Shown: piece by piece, positions 33,716-41,924 of the stretch
Layout of the letters: each line of letters begins with the position of its first letter
Position numbering within the stretch: position 1 is the first letter of the stretch
Assembly: GCF_014650875.1 (NCBI RefSeq)
Contig: NZ_BMVU01000024.1
Coordinates: 62,001-126,000 of the forward strand
Direction: 5' to 3'
Origin: Streptomyces minutiscleroticus
Lineage (GTDB): Bacteria; Actinomycetota; Actinomycetes; Streptomycetales; Streptomycetaceae
DNA length: 64,000 bases
The notes under the pieces: generated by a model
The model's database searches: none
What the model was told of the DNA's origin: nothing
What the model saw: only the letters and a program-made list of their open reading frames with translations
Position numbers and translations under genes: made by a program

Positions 33716-34364
33716 CGAGCCGCTCGCCCCGCGCCGTGCGGACCTCGAAGCGGGAGATGTCGCCGGGGTGCAGCGCCGCCGCGCCCCGTACGGCCGTGTC
33801 GCCGTCCGGGTGCTCCGGCACCGTCCAGCCGGCCACGGTCTCCTCCGAGCCGTCGCGGCCGACGGCGACCAGCTCGCACACCCGGGACGCCGACGTGTCC
33901 CGCACCCTCAGGTCGATCTCGCTGCCGTAGTCCCGCTCCGCCGTGCTGACCCGCGCCCACACCCCGGAGGTGGGGTCGGTCGCGGTGAGGGCCGTGGACG
34001 CCCCCGCGGCGGGCCGCGGGGCGCCGCCCGAGGCGGCGACCACCGCGGCCGGACCGGCCACGGCGAACACCACGGCCGCCGCCACGATCCACAGCCGGCG
34101 CCGGCGCAGCCCGCGCCGCCGGGAGGCCACCTCCTCCAGGAGCCGGTCCAGCAGACGCGGCCCGGGGGAGGCCGCAGGGTGCACCGAGCGCGGCGTGGCC
34201 TCCCGGTACAGCAGCAGCTGCCGGGCGGTCGGACCGAACTCGCTGACGTGCACCGTGCAGCGAGGGCACGCCACGAGGTGGTCCTCGAAGCGGAAGGCGT
34301 CCGCCTCGTCCAGCACGCCGAGTGCGTAGGCGCCGGCGTCGCGATGGCGTTCCAGGGACCTCAT
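33696..34364 (-). CDS. Zinc-binding anti-sigma factor, membrane-anchored
   Basis: This 222-residue protein has the ZAS-type anti-sigma motif near the N-terminus (FEDHLVACPRC, H-x3-C-x2-C). One transmembrane segment follows at about 93-117 (RRLWIVAAAVVFAVAGPAAV), then an extracytoplasmic domain of about 100 residues. Such proteins hold an ECF sigma factor inactive until a redox or envelope signal acts. The matching ECF sigma gene is two genes upstream on the same strand (35234-35788), with one unknown gene between, so they probably form one regulon. ATG at 34364 has GAGG about 8 nt upstream. Confidence 0.85.
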   Translation of the reverse strand: MRSLERHRDAGAYALGVLDEADAFRFEDHLVACPRCTVHVSEFGPTARQLLLYREATPRSVHPAASPGPRLLDRLLEEVASRRRGLRRRRLWIVAAAVVFAVAGPAAVVAASGGAPRPAAGASTALTATDPTSGVWARVSTAERDYGSEIDLRVRDTSASRVCELVAVGRDGSEETVAGWTVPEHPDGDTAVRGAAALHPGDISRFEVRTARGERLVTLERP

Positions 34365-34581
34365 ACCAAATCCTCGAGCCGGTGGTGCGGAGTGGGCGGT
34401 GGTGCTGCCCACCCGTACGCACCGGACCGCCGAATCACTCAAGGCCGTTGCCGAACGGTGACCTCACGTGTTCGGAGCGGTCCGGTCCGCGGATCGGTAC
34501 GGATGTCCGAGAACCCGGCCGGTACGGGCCCGGGACCGGATCGTCGCAGACCCGGGGGTGTGCCGGTACGGGTCCCGGACC

Positions 34582-35097
34582 TCAGAAGAGGTGGATCGCC
34601 AGGTGCCCCAGCGGCAGCCCCAGCCGCCAGGCGGGCGTCCACACCTGGGGGCCGTCGTCCTCACCGGGCACGGACCCGCCGGGCACCGCGTCCAGGTCCG
34701 GGGCGAGCAGCTCCGTCTCCTCCAGCCAGCGCCACGCCGCCCACGCCAGCTCCAGGTCCGGATCGGGCCGGCCCGACTCGGCGGCCCGGGCCGTCCTGCG
34801 GTCCATGCGCTCGCACACCCAGTCCTGCCAGGGCTGGTCGTACGCCGTCAGCGACAGCCACGTCTCCAGCTGGGTGACGACCCGGATGCCGGACAGCTCT
34901 CCCTTGGTGTCGGAGAGGAAGATGGTGAGGGCCAGAGCGTCGCGCCCGGCACGGAACTCGAACGATGTGGGGGGCATGAGATCGCCGGTGCGCAGCAGTT
35001 CGTCGGCGATGTACTCCGCGTACAGCCACGCCATCGGAACGGCGAGTCCGTCGCCGCCGTCGGCGCCGCCCGTACCCTTCTGGCCTCTGTGCAGCAT
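34582..35097 (-). CDS. Conserved-looking hypothetical protein between sigma and anti-sigma genes
   Basis: This 171-residue soluble protein has no signal peptide. The central part (MPPTSFEFRAGRDALALTIF, then FLSDTKGELSGIRVVTQLET) reads as a well-ordered alpha/beta domain with many aromatic residues (eight Trp), not as a shadow frame. I recognise no catalytic motif. ATG at 35097 is preceded by AGGGCAGGG. Its place between the ECF sigma gene and its likely anti-sigma factor suggests it is co-regulated with or modulates that pair, but this is context only. Confidence 0.65.
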   Translation of the reverse strand: MLHRGQKGTGGADGGDGLAVPMAWLYAEYIADELLRTGDLMPPTSFEFRAGRDALALTIFLSDTKGELSGIRVVTQLETWLSLTAYDQPWQDWVCERMDRRTARAAESGRPDPDLELAWAAWRWLEETELLAPDLDAVPGGSVPGEDDGPQVWTPAWRLGLPLGHLAIHLF

Positions 35098-35233
35098 CCC
35101 TTCCTGCCCTTCCTCCGGTGGTCCGCGGGGCCCGGCCACGGGCCCCCGGTCCGGAACACGGATGAGGACAGCCGATTACCCAACGGGGGTCCGCAGCAAG
35201 GCGCTTTGCGAATCCTTGACCCGGGCCGCGGTT

Positions 35234-35788
35234 TCACCGCAGGTCGGTCGCGTATCCCGGAAGAACCCTGCGCAGAGCGCGCAAGGCGTAGTACGCACGG
35301 GACTTGACGGTGCCGGGCGGGATGCCCAGGGAGGCCGCGGCCTCGGCCACGCTCGCCCCGCGGAAGTACACCTCGACCAGGACGTCCCGGTGTTCGGGCG
35401 TCAGCGTCCGCACGGCCTCGCGCACGTCGAGGGCGGCCGCCGAGCGCTCGGCGTGGTCCGCGGCCACCCGGGCGTTCTCCAGCACGGCGTCACCGACCTC
35501 GGCGGGCCGCGCCCGACGGGCCCGCCGCGCGTCGATGGCGAGCCGCCGCCCGACGGTCAGCAGCCAGGGGCGCACGGAGTCGAAGTCGGCGGCACGCAGC
35601 GCCTCGGGGTGCTGCCAGGCGCGGACGAGGGTCTCCTGGACGAGGTCCTCGGCCCGCTGCCGGTCCCCGTCGGACAGCCGCAGCAGCAGGGCGAAGAGCG
35701 GCGCGCCGTGCTCGCGCTGCACCGCGGCGAGCTCGTGTTCGCAGGTCGTCGTGGCACTGGTGGGGCAAGTGGTGGTTCCGGCCGTCAT
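35234..35788 (-). CDS. ECF RNA polymerase sigma factor
   Basis: This 184-residue protein has region 2 (DRQRAEDLVQETLVRAWQH... VRPWLLTVGRRLAIDARR) and region 4 (LTPEHRDVLVEVYFRGASVAEAA, then SLGIPPGTVKSRAYYALRALR), the minimum ECF pair. It would direct polymerase to a stress or envelope regulon. The N-terminus has three cysteines or cysteine-like positions (TCPTSATTTCEH), which may be incidental. The likely zinc anti-sigma factor is encoded two genes downstream, so control is probably by sequestration. Target promoters cannot be named. Confidence 0.9.
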   Translation of the reverse strand: MTAGTTTCPTSATTTCEHELAAVQREHGAPLFALLLRLSDGDRQRAEDLVQETLVRAWQHPEALRAADFDSVRPWLLTVGRRLAIDARRARRARPAEVGDAVLENARVAADHAERSAAALDVREAVRTLTPEHRDVLVEVYFRGASVAEAAASLGIPPGTVKSRAYYALRALRRVLPGYATDLR

Positions 35789-35907
35789 GGCCGTATGGCA
35801 CCGTACGCGGCCGCGCCGGGACAGGGAGCGGCCGGCGATCTGCGACGGACGGTCGAATGCGTCGACGAACGGTACGACGAACGGTCCGCGGGCGCCGCGC
35901 GCGCGTT

Positions 35908-35948
35908 CCCTCCCCGGCCGCCCGTGCGGCGGCGGGCGCCGGGGAGGG
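35908..35948 (-). terminator. Hairpin terminator after the amino-acid permease gene
   Basis: A 10-bp stem (35908-35917 with 35939-35948) extends inward by 6 more pairs after a single bulge and closes a loop at 35925-35932. It lies 9 bp beyond the permease stop codon and separates the permease from the sigma-factor gene. Confidence 0.65.
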
Positions 35949-35956
35949 CGGACCGG

Positions 35957-37375
35957 TCAGGCGCCGCCGTCGCGGGCCAGCGCCGAACGGCGGTAGGAGT
36001 AGCCGAAGTAGACGACGAGGCCGAGCGCGAACCACACGGCGAACCGCACCCACGTCTGCCACTGCAGGAACGTGATCAGCCACAGGGAGAAGACCACGCC
36101 CAGGGCCGGCACCACCGGCATCCCCGGGGTGCGGAAGGTGCGCGGCAGGTCGGGGCGCCGGTAGCGCAGGACGATCACCGCGACGCACACCACCACGAAC
36201 GCCAGCAGGATGCCGATGTTGGTCAGCTCCGCCGCCTCGCCGATGGGCAGGAACCCGGCGATCGCCGCCGACGCCACGCCCGCGATCCACGTCACGCGCG
36301 TCGGCACGTGCCGCGTGGGGTGCGTCTTGGCGAACCACCTCGGCAGCAGCCCGTCCCGGCTCATCGAGAACCACACCCGGGTCACGCCCAGCATGAACGT
36401 GAACATCACGGTGAGGATGCCGATGATCGCGCCGACCGCGATGACGTCCGCGAGCCCGCTCAGGCCCACCGACTTGAACGCCGTGGAGAAGCCGCTCTCC
36501 TCGTCGATCTCCCGGTAGTCCTGCATCCCGGTGAGGACCAGGCAGGCGAGCACGTACAGGACCATCGAGATCGCCAGCGAGTAGACGATCGCCTTGGGCA
36601 TGTGCCGCTGCGCGTCCTTGGACTCCTCCGCCGCCGTGGACATCGCGTCGTACCCGAAGACGGCGAAGAAGACGGTCGCCGCGCCCGTGAACGCGCCGCT
36701 CACCCCGTAGGGGAAGAAGGGGTCGTAGTTAGCGGTGTCGATGTGGAAGACGCCCACGCCGATCACCAGCAGCACCACCAGCACCTTCAGGACGACCACG
36801 ACCGTCTCGAAGCGGGCGGCGTTGCGGATGCCCAGGTTCAGCAGGTACGCGATGAGCAGGCACAGCAGCGCCGCGAACAGGTCGACCCGGTGGCCGTCGC
36901 CGGTGCCGGGCGCGCCCAGCATCCAGGCCGGCAGGTCGGCGCCCAGTTCCCCGACGAGGAAGCTGAAGTAGCCGGAGATCCCGATGGCGACCACGGCCAC
37001 GATCGCCGTGTACTCCAGCAGCAGGTCCCAGCCGATGAACCAGCCGGCGAACTCGCCGAGGACCGCGTACCCGTAGGTGTAGGCGGAGCCCGCCTTCGGG
37101 ATCAGGCCCGCGAACTCGGCGTACGACAGGGCCGCCGCGGCGCTCGCGACGCCCGCGATCAGGAAGGAGACGACGACCGCGGGGCCCGCCGTGCCGTTGG
37201 CCACCGTGCCGGCCAGGGTGAAGATGCCGGCGCCGATGATGCCGCCGACGCCGATCGCGGTCAGCTGCCACAGGCCGAGCGACCGGTCCAGGCGGCCCTC
37301 GTCGGCCTCCGTGTCGTCGATGCTGTCGATGGGTTTGCGGCGCAGAATTCCCTCGCCCATGCGGAGCCCGGCCAT
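35957..37375 (-). CDS. APC-family amino acid permease
   Basis: This 472-residue protein has 12 predicted transmembrane segments and the APC signature in TM1 (LTAIGVGGIIGAGIFTLAG). GYDAMSTAAEESKDAQRHMP lies between TM6 and TM7, a pattern of cationic amino-acid transporters (YhdG/CAT-like). It would import basic or other amino acids by proton exchange. ATG at 37375 has GAGGTGAGG upstream; an earlier in-frame ATG would add 57 residues that run into the tandem-repeat region. A terminator follows. No neighbouring catabolic gene hints at the exact substrate. Confidence 0.88.
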   Translation of the reverse strand: MAGLRMGEGILRRKPIDSIDDTEADEGRLDRSLGLWQLTAIGVGGIIGAGIFTLAGTVANGTAGPAVVVSFLIAGVASAAAALSYAEFAGLIPKAGSAYTYGYAVLGEFAGWFIGWDLLLEYTAIVAVVAIGISGYFSFLVGELGADLPAWMLGAPGTGDGHRVDLFAALLCLLIAYLLNLGIRNAARFETVVVVLKVLVVLLVIGVGVFHIDTANYDPFFPYGVSGAFTGAATVFFAVFGYDAMSTAAEESKDAQRHMPKAIVYSLAISMVLYVLACLVLTGMQDYREIDEESGFSTAFKSVGLSGLADVIAVGAIIGILTVMFTFMLGVTRVWFSMSRDGLLPRWFAKTHPTRHVPTRVTWIAGVASAAIAGFLPIGEAAELTNIGILLAFVVVCVAVIVLRYRRPDLPRTFRTPGMPVVPALGVVFSLWLITFLQWQTWVRFAVWFALGLVVYFGYSYRRSALARDGGA

Positions 37376-37470
37376 GAGCCTCACCTCTTCGCGGACGGCA
37401 ATCGCCTGACGGCCGATCATGATGGCCCAGCGAGGCGCGCGGCGGAAGACGCCACGCGCCGAGACGGACA

Positions 37471-37598
37471 CGGCGTGCCGTGGCGGGCACCACGGCCGCG
37501 ACGAGTGCCGCGTGCCGCGATAAGTACCGCGTGCCGTGACGGACACCGCGTGCCGCGACGAGTGCCGCGTGCCGCTACGGACACCGCGTCCGCGAGGG
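37471..37598. repeat. 19-bp tandem repeat with 38-bp super-period
   Basis: Four exact-length copies of a 19-mer lie at 37508-37526, 37527-37545, 37546-37564 and 37565-37583. They begin CCGCGTGCCG and alternate in their last bases (GATAAGTA, GACGGACA, GACGAGTG, TACGGACA). Degenerate copies precede (37471-37489 and 37490-37507) and a truncated one follows (37584-37598). Alternate copies match each other better, giving a 38-bp higher-order unit. The tract lies between the divergent-side promoter of the permease and the end of the stress-protein gene. Confidence 0.9.
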
Positions 37599-37621
37599 AC
37601 GCGCGTGACGCGTGAGCGCCG

Positions 37622-38083
37622 CTACGGTACGACGGTCACCGGCCAGCGGCCCGCCTTCACCAGCCGGACGGCGACGGAGCCGACGATGCGGTGGCCCGCC
37701 TGCTCGGAGGCGCCGACCACCACGGCGTCCGCCTTCAGCTCGTCGGCCGCCGTCACCAGGCCGTTGTACGGGTCGCCGCGGAAGGTGTGGAACTCCCAGC
37801 GCACGTCGAAGGTGTCCTTGACCCGCTCGGAGGACTCCCGGATGTAGCGGACGAGGTCCTCGGCGATCTCGTCGGTCGTCTCGGCGACCGGCGCGCCGAG
37901 CGCCGCGCCCGCCGTCAGGACCGGCTGCACGTAGACGACGGCCAGCAGGGCGTGCTGCCGCCGTGCCAGGCCGGCGGCGTACGCGGCCGCGCGGAGCGAG
38001 GGCTCGGAGCCGTCCACGCCGACGAGGACGACCTTGGGCCCGTCGGTGCCGCGCTCGAACTGGTGGGAGTGCTGTTCCGTCAC
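37622..38083 (-). CDS. Universal stress protein (UspA family)
   Basis: This 153-residue single-domain USP is of usual length. It has the N-terminal strand VVLVGVDGSEPSLRAAAYAA and the C-terminal ATP-binding glycine pattern VVVGASEQAGHRIVGSVAVRLVKAGRWPVTVVP, close to G-2x-G-9x-G-(S/T). It probably binds ATP and buffers stress metabolism. GTG at 38083 is the likely start because it gives a family-like N-terminus, although its ribosome site is weak. No operon partner is seen; a terminator hairpin lies upstream and the repeat tract downstream. Confidence 0.85.
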   Translation of the reverse strand: MTEQHSHQFERGTDGPKVVLVGVDGSEPSLRAAAYAAGLARRQHALLAVVYVQPVLTAGAALGAPVAETTDEIAEDLVRYIRESSERVKDTFDVRWEFHTFRGDPYNGLVTAADELKADAVVVGASEQAGHRIVGSVAVRLVKAGRWPVTVVP

Positions 38084-38254
38084 GGCTGCGAGGCTATCGA
38101 AGCCGCCGCCGGCCGGACCGCCCAGGTACGTGCCCGAGGCCGCTGCGACCACGGCCTTCGCCCGGACGGGCCGCACCCGGGCGCCGCGCCCGGTCCGGGC
38201 GCCGCGCGACCACCTGCCGCGCCTGCTGGACTCCGGCTGCCACGTCACGGGTGG

Positions 38255-38297
38255 AAAGGCCGGGCCCCGGTGCGCCACGCACCGGGGCCCGGCCTTT
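38255..38297 (-). terminator. 19-bp hairpin terminator downstream of the sortase gene
   Basis: A perfect 19-bp stem (38255-38273 with 38279-38297) has a GCCAC loop and A/T-rich edges (AAA... TTTT). It lies about 50 bp beyond the sortase stop on the minus strand and shields the stress-protein gene from read-through. Confidence 0.8.
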
Positions 38298-38346
38298 TCC
38301 CCGCGTTCTCCTTTGAGCCCCGCCCTTCCCGGTGGAGGGAAAGCGC

Positions 38347-39015
38347 TCAGCGCACCTCCGTCATACGGGCGAACACGACGACGTTCCCGCTGTATCCGTT
38401 CTGCTCGGAGAAACCGCCACCGCAGGTGATGACCCGCAGTTCCGGCTTCCCGGTGTCCCCGTAGACACGTTTTCCGGGGAAATCGTTCTTGTCGAAGACC
38501 TCGATGCCGTAGATCTCGAACACGGCGGTCTTTCCGTCCCGGCGCCGCACCTCGACGCCGTTGCCCTTCTCCAGCGCGCCGAGACCGTAGAACACGGCGG
38601 GGCCCTGCTGGTTGTCGACGTGGCCGACCACGACCGACGTGCCCTTCTCGCCCGGCGAGACCGCCCCGGAGAACCAGCCCGCGAGGTTGGGGTCCTCCGG
38701 CGGCGGCGCGTCCACCCAGCCGTCCGCGTCGAGGCCCACCGGCGTCACCGGCGCGTCCACCTGGATCGCGGGAATCCGCACCCGGTCGGCCACGGAGAAC
38801 GGGAGCGGTTCCGCGGCGCGTGCGTCCGCCTCGGACGCGGTACGGCCGTCCGCCGCGGCGGCGGCCGCGGACGCGGGCTGGGGCGGCCCCACGTCGAATT
38901 CCCCCGAACCGTTCCGAATGAGTGCCAGACCGGTCAGCAGAACAAGCGCTATCACGCCCCAGGGGGCGCGCTTCTTCTGCCGCTCCTCCTCTTCGGGCAG
39001 TTCGGACGAAGACAT
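38347..39015 (-). CDS. Class F sortase
   Basis: This 222-residue protein has a short cytosolic N-terminus, one membrane anchor (WGVIALVLLTGLALI) and an Ala-rich spacer. The sortase barrel carries the catalytic histidine in VVVGHVDN, cysteine in RVITCGGGF and arginine in VVVFARM. Class F sortases are widespread in Streptomyces, but their substrates are poorly known. No LPXTG- or LAXTG-type protein is visible in the neighbouring genes. The ATG has AGGGG at a suitable distance. The region 39016-39348 upstream is the shared promoter region with a divergent small surface-protein gene. Confidence 0.88.
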   Translation of the reverse strand: MSSSELPEEEERQKKRAPWGVIALVLLTGLALIRNGSGEFDVGPPQPASAAAAAADGRTASEADARAAEPLPFSVADRVRIPAIQVDAPVTPVGLDADGWVDAPPPEDPNLAGWFSGAVSPGEKGTSVVVGHVDNQQGPAVFYGLGALEKGNGVEVRRRDGKTAVFEIYGIEVFDKNDFPGKRVYGDTGKPELRVITCGGGFSEQNGYSGNVVVFARMTEVR

Positions 39016-39348
39016 TCGCAAAACCCCTCTCGACACGACCGTCACCGCGTCCGTCGCGCGTACGAGAAAGCTAAGGGGAGCATGCCCGGCGGGCGACGGG
39101 AAAAGGGCGAACGGGTGGCGACCGTGCGGCCGGTGCGCCATCCGGGCAGCCGCGACCGGGAATTTTCCGACAGTCCGTGACCTGCGGTGATATCCGGTCA
39201 CGCGGTTTTTCCCGGCGTATCCGCTCACCAGGACGGACCAGCGCCGAAATGCGGGCCGGTAAAAGGCATCTGAGTGTCTGTCTGGAAGGCGTTGTCTCGC
39301 CGATCGACCCGGGAGACGGCTCCCGGGGCGCCTTCCCCGGAGGATCAC
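39016..39348. other. 333-bp divergent region, sortase / surface protein
   Basis: No gene is seen. A perfect 8-bp hairpin with an ACGG loop (39308-39315 with 39320-39327) lies 21 bp before the surface-protein ATG, in its probable leader. The middle part contains AT-richer patches (GGTTTTTCCC, GGTAAAAGGC) that may hold promoters; I could not assign hexamers with confidence. Confidence 0.45.
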
Positions 39349-39843
39349 ATGCGTACCACTCGTGCCCTGGCGGTCTCCGCCGTCGCGGCCGCCGTGCTCG
39401 GCGCGGCCGCCCCGACGGCCACGGCCTGGGACCATCCCAGCAACATCGTCGCCCTGCCCGGCGTCATCGCCCGGGGCGGTGAGCTGACCCTCACCGTCGA
39501 CGGCTGCTCGAAGGGCGGCAGTGCCATGTCGCCCGCGTTCCGGGACGAGGTGGAGCTGTCGTCGGTGCAGGGCAGCCGCAACGAGTCGGCGAGCGGCACG
39601 GCGAAGGTCAAGGACTCGGCCGTGCCCGGCACGTACGACGTCAAGGTCGACTGCGGGGGCACCGGCGCGCTGACCCGGCCCTCGGCCTTCACCGTCATCG
39701 GCGGTGTCCGCGGCGGTCTCGGCGGCAGCAGTGCCACCGGAGCCACCCCGACCGACGTGGCGATCGGAGGCGGCCTGGTGGCCGTGGCACTCATCGGCGG
39801 CGGCGCGTTCTGGCTGCGGCGCCGCACGGAGAGCAGGCTCTGA
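39349..39843 (+). CDS. Small secreted or membrane-anchored protein
   Basis: This 164-residue protein has a signal peptide (MRTTRALAVSAVAAAVLGAA), an extracytoplasmic beta-rich domain of about 100 residues with two cysteines (DGCSKGG and KVDCGGTG), then a C-terminal hydrophobic segment and positive tail (WLRRRTESRL). That layout anchors it in the membrane facing out. It lacks a recognisable sortase motif. The convergent gene at 40100-40633 has the same plan and similar wording, so the two are probably diverged paralogues. Function unknown. AGGATCAC before the ATG gives a GGAGG site at good spacing. Confidence 0.75.
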   Translation: MRTTRALAVSAVAAAVLGAAAPTATAWDHPSNIVALPGVIARGGELTLTVDGCSKGGSAMSPAFRDEVELSSVQGSRNESASGTAKVKDSAVPGTYDVKVDCGGTGALTRPSAFTVIGGVRGGLGGSSATGATPTDVAIGGGLVAVALIGGGAFWLRRRTESRL

Positions 39844-39956
39844 GGCGGGCGGGCGCCGTCCGCCGGGGCACCGCCGGCCCGGCGGGACCCCCGCCCGGAG
39901 CACCGCGCCGCGCCGGAGACCGGATCGCACGCGGCCCGGCCCTTCGCCCCGTACGT

Positions 39957-39975
39957 ACCCCGGCGGGTACCGGGG
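39957..39975. terminator. Weak hairpin between convergent surface-protein genes
   Basis: A short stem (CCCCGG at 39958-39963 with CCGGGG at 39970-39975) lies in the 256-bp interval between two convergent genes. It is the best terminator-like element in a region otherwise free of genes. Confidence 0.35.
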
Positions 39976-40099
39976 CGGAGGGCCGCGGGCGTGCCGGGGG
40001 CACCGCCGTGCCGGGACCGCCGCGACCGCGCCGGGGGCGTGCTCGCCCGCCGGTCCACCGGAGCCGCCGAAGTCGTCGGAGCCATCGTCCCGTACCGGG

Positions 40100-40633
40100 T
40101 CAGGACGCGCCGTCGCCCGAGGGGCGGCGGCGCGACCAGTAGTACGCCACGCCGATCGCGCCGCCGACGAGCGCGCCGCCCAGGCCGATCCGCCGCAGGT
40201 CGAACCCGTCCATGGTGCCGCCCGCACCGGCCTTGACACCGTGCTGGACGTCGCCGGGGTCGTGCAGGGGACGCTTCTGGTGCCCGGCGGCGACGGTGAG
40301 GTCGGTGTGGCCGGTCTCGCGGCCGCACCGGAACGTCACCTCGTACACGGCGCCCGGCTTGGCGTCCCAGCCGACGTCGGTCGTCGCGAACGCCTCCCCG
40401 CGGGGGACGGTGACCGTGTCGAAGGCGTCGGAGTGGATGCGCGCCGTCTTGCGGCAGTCGGTGACGAAGAGGGTGACCTCGCCGCCCGCGTCCACGGTCG
40501 TCGGGGAGACGCGGTAGCCGAACGTGGTGACCTCCTCCCCGCCGGGGTCGGCCGAGGCGACGGTGCAGGAGGAGAGGGCCAGGGTCGTGACCCCCACCAG
40601 GGCGGCCGAAGCGGCGCGTCGTATCGCGCGCAT
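40100..40633 (-). CDS. Small secreted protein with C-terminal membrane anchor (paralogue of 39349 gene)
   Basis: This 177-residue protein begins with a lipoprotein-like signal (MRAIRRAASAALVGVTTLAL, then SSC). It has an exported domain with VSPTTVDAGGEVTLFVTDCRKTARIHSDAF and EVTFRCGRETGHTDLTV, then a C-terminal hydrophobic stretch (GGALVGGAIGVAYYWSRRR). Two cysteines match the spacing of the pair in the convergent protein. The sequence suggests an immunoglobulin-like fold. Function unknown. GGAGGACTCACC precedes the ATG. Both a lipobox and a C-terminal anchor are present, which is unusual; one of them may not be used. Confidence 0.75.
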   Translation of the reverse strand: MRAIRRAASAALVGVTTLALSSCTVASADPGGEEVTTFGYRVSPTTVDAGGEVTLFVTDCRKTARIHSDAFDTVTVPRGEAFATTDVGWDAKPGAVYEVTFRCGRETGHTDLTVAAGHQKRPLHDPGDVQHGVKAGAGGTMDGFDLRRIGLGGALVGGAIGVAYYWSRRRPSGDGAS

Positions 40634-41064
40634 GGTGAGTCCTCCGGGTCCCGAGGAGCCGTGCGGCGGACCTGTTCCGCTCGCGCCGGGAATGCACCTC
40701 GACGCCCGAAACGCTAGGAAGCCGCGGGCTCCGGCGCGATCGCAGCCGCGCGAACGGGGCAGATCCGTGGGCCGACCGGGTGAATGCGCGCGTACGCGAG
40801 GGGGACGCCGACGGCGTGGCACCCTCACGTCCCCGGCGGGCCGCTCCGTCCGCGGGCCCGGCCCGGCCGCCGGGCCCGCGGCGCCCTGCCCGGTGCCTCG
40901 TCGGCCCGTCGGCCCAGTGGCCCGGCCGTCGGGGCCCGCGGGGCGCCCTGCCTGGCGCCCGCGGGCCCGGCGGCCCAGCCCCCCCGGTGACCCGCGAGCC
41001 GCCGGCCCGGGAGCCTCCCGCACACGTCCGCGGCCCCCGCCGGTCCGAGGGCCTCCCGCACACG
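40634..41064. other. GC-rich region without a gene
   Basis: Upstream of the surface-protein gene the sequence becomes extremely GC-rich, with imperfect repeats of GGGCCCGCGG-type words (about 40850-40985) and the first copy of a 27-bp direct repeat (41013-41039). Long open frames here have a composition typical of shadow reading frames, so I call no gene. Confidence 0.5.
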
Positions 41065-41077
41065 TCCGCGGCCCCCG
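41013..41077. repeat. 27-bp direct repeat, two copies 38 bp apart
   Basis: GCCTCCCGCACACGTCCGCG followed by GCCCCCG occurs at 41013-41039 and again at 41051-41077. The second copy forms the left side of the terminator stem, so one terminator arm seems to have been duplicated. Confidence 0.85.
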
Positions 41078-41100
41078 GGGAGCACCCCGGGGGCCGCGGA
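41065..41100 (-). terminator. 16-bp hairpin terminator after the DUF4239 gene
   Basis: A perfect 16-bp stem (41065-41080 with 41085-41100) closes an AGCA loop, 42 bp past the stop codon of the DUF4239 membrane protein. Confidence 0.8.
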
Positions 41101-41141
41101 GGCGCGGACCGCCGAACCCGCCGGCCCGCGGCGGTCCCCGT

Positions 41142-41906
41142 TCAGCCCTTGACGCCGGGGAACAGTTGCAGGAACGGCGCCAGGGACTCCTCCGCCCCCC
41201 GGACGTAGGGCTCGTCGAAGTCCCAGATGAGGAACAGGAGGAAGGCGATCAGGATGGAGAACAGTCCGGCCAGGAGCAGTTCGCGGCCGGTGCGGCGGAT
41301 CTGGAGGGTGAAGATCATGCCGACGGTGACCACGGCGCCGGCGATCAGGCCGAACCACACCACCCCCGGCATGGTCGGCTCGATCGACCCGGCCCGGGCG
41401 CTGCGCGCCTCGTCGGCCGCGGTGACCTGGTCGAGGAGCGGCTGGTAGGCCTGGGCCTCGAAGTCCGACCCCGGCTCGTAGTCGGTGACGTCCGCGCGGA
41501 TCCTCTCGAACAGGCGGTCGCCGCGTTCGGTGGTCCGCCCGTGCTCGGCCATGGACTTCCACTCGGTGGTGACGACGTGGCCGACATAGGCGTTGACGTC
41601 GTCCCGGATGCGGTCGCGGGCGTCGGGCGGATAGGCGCGGACGCGCTCCGAGATCTCGTGCAGCGCGTGGGACTCGGCGCGGACGTACTCGTGGGCCCCG
41701 CTGCGGGCCTCCCACACCCCGGCGATGGCGAGACCCAGCACGATGGCGTACACCACGCCGATCATCATCGTCATGTACTCGATCACATCCGGCGTTTCGG
41801 ACGGGTCGTCGTCCTCGGGTGCGGTGCGGTCCCGTACGACGGCCACGATGACGACCACGGCGCACGCGGCGGCCATCGCGACGGCGAGAACAAGCCATTC
41901 TGACAA
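41142..41906 (-). CDS. DUF4239 (bestrophin-like) membrane protein
   Basis: This 254-residue protein has two N-terminal membrane segments (about 4-24 and 46-66), a central cytosolic helical region and two C-terminal segments (about 175-195 and 205-228). That matches the DUF4239 layout related to bestrophin-like ion channels. The start is TTG at 41906, supported by GGAGG at 6 nt; no nearby ATG fits. The proline-rich gene ends only 18 bp upstream, so the two are probably one operon. Function is not known beyond being a membrane protein. Confidence 0.75.
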   Translation of the reverse strand: MSEWLVLAVAMAAACAVVVIVAVVRDRTAPEDDDPSETPDVIEYMTMMIGVVYAIVLGLAIAGVWEARSGAHEYVRAESHALHEISERVRAYPPDARDRIRDDVNAYVGHVVTTEWKSMAEHGRTTERGDRLFERIRADVTDYEPGSDFEAQAYQPLLDQVTAADEARSARAGSIEPTMPGVVWFGLIAGAVVTVGMIFTLQIRRTGRELLLAGLFSILIAFLLFLIWDFDEPYVRGAEESLAPFLQLFPGVKG

Positions 41907-41924
41907 GATGTGCCTCCGGAGGGG

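Noticed and set aside
34322..37615. 1097-codon plus-strand frame across the sigma factor and permease genes
   Set aside because: It covers three well-supported minus-strand genes and translates into His/Arg/Asp-rich low-complexity sequence.
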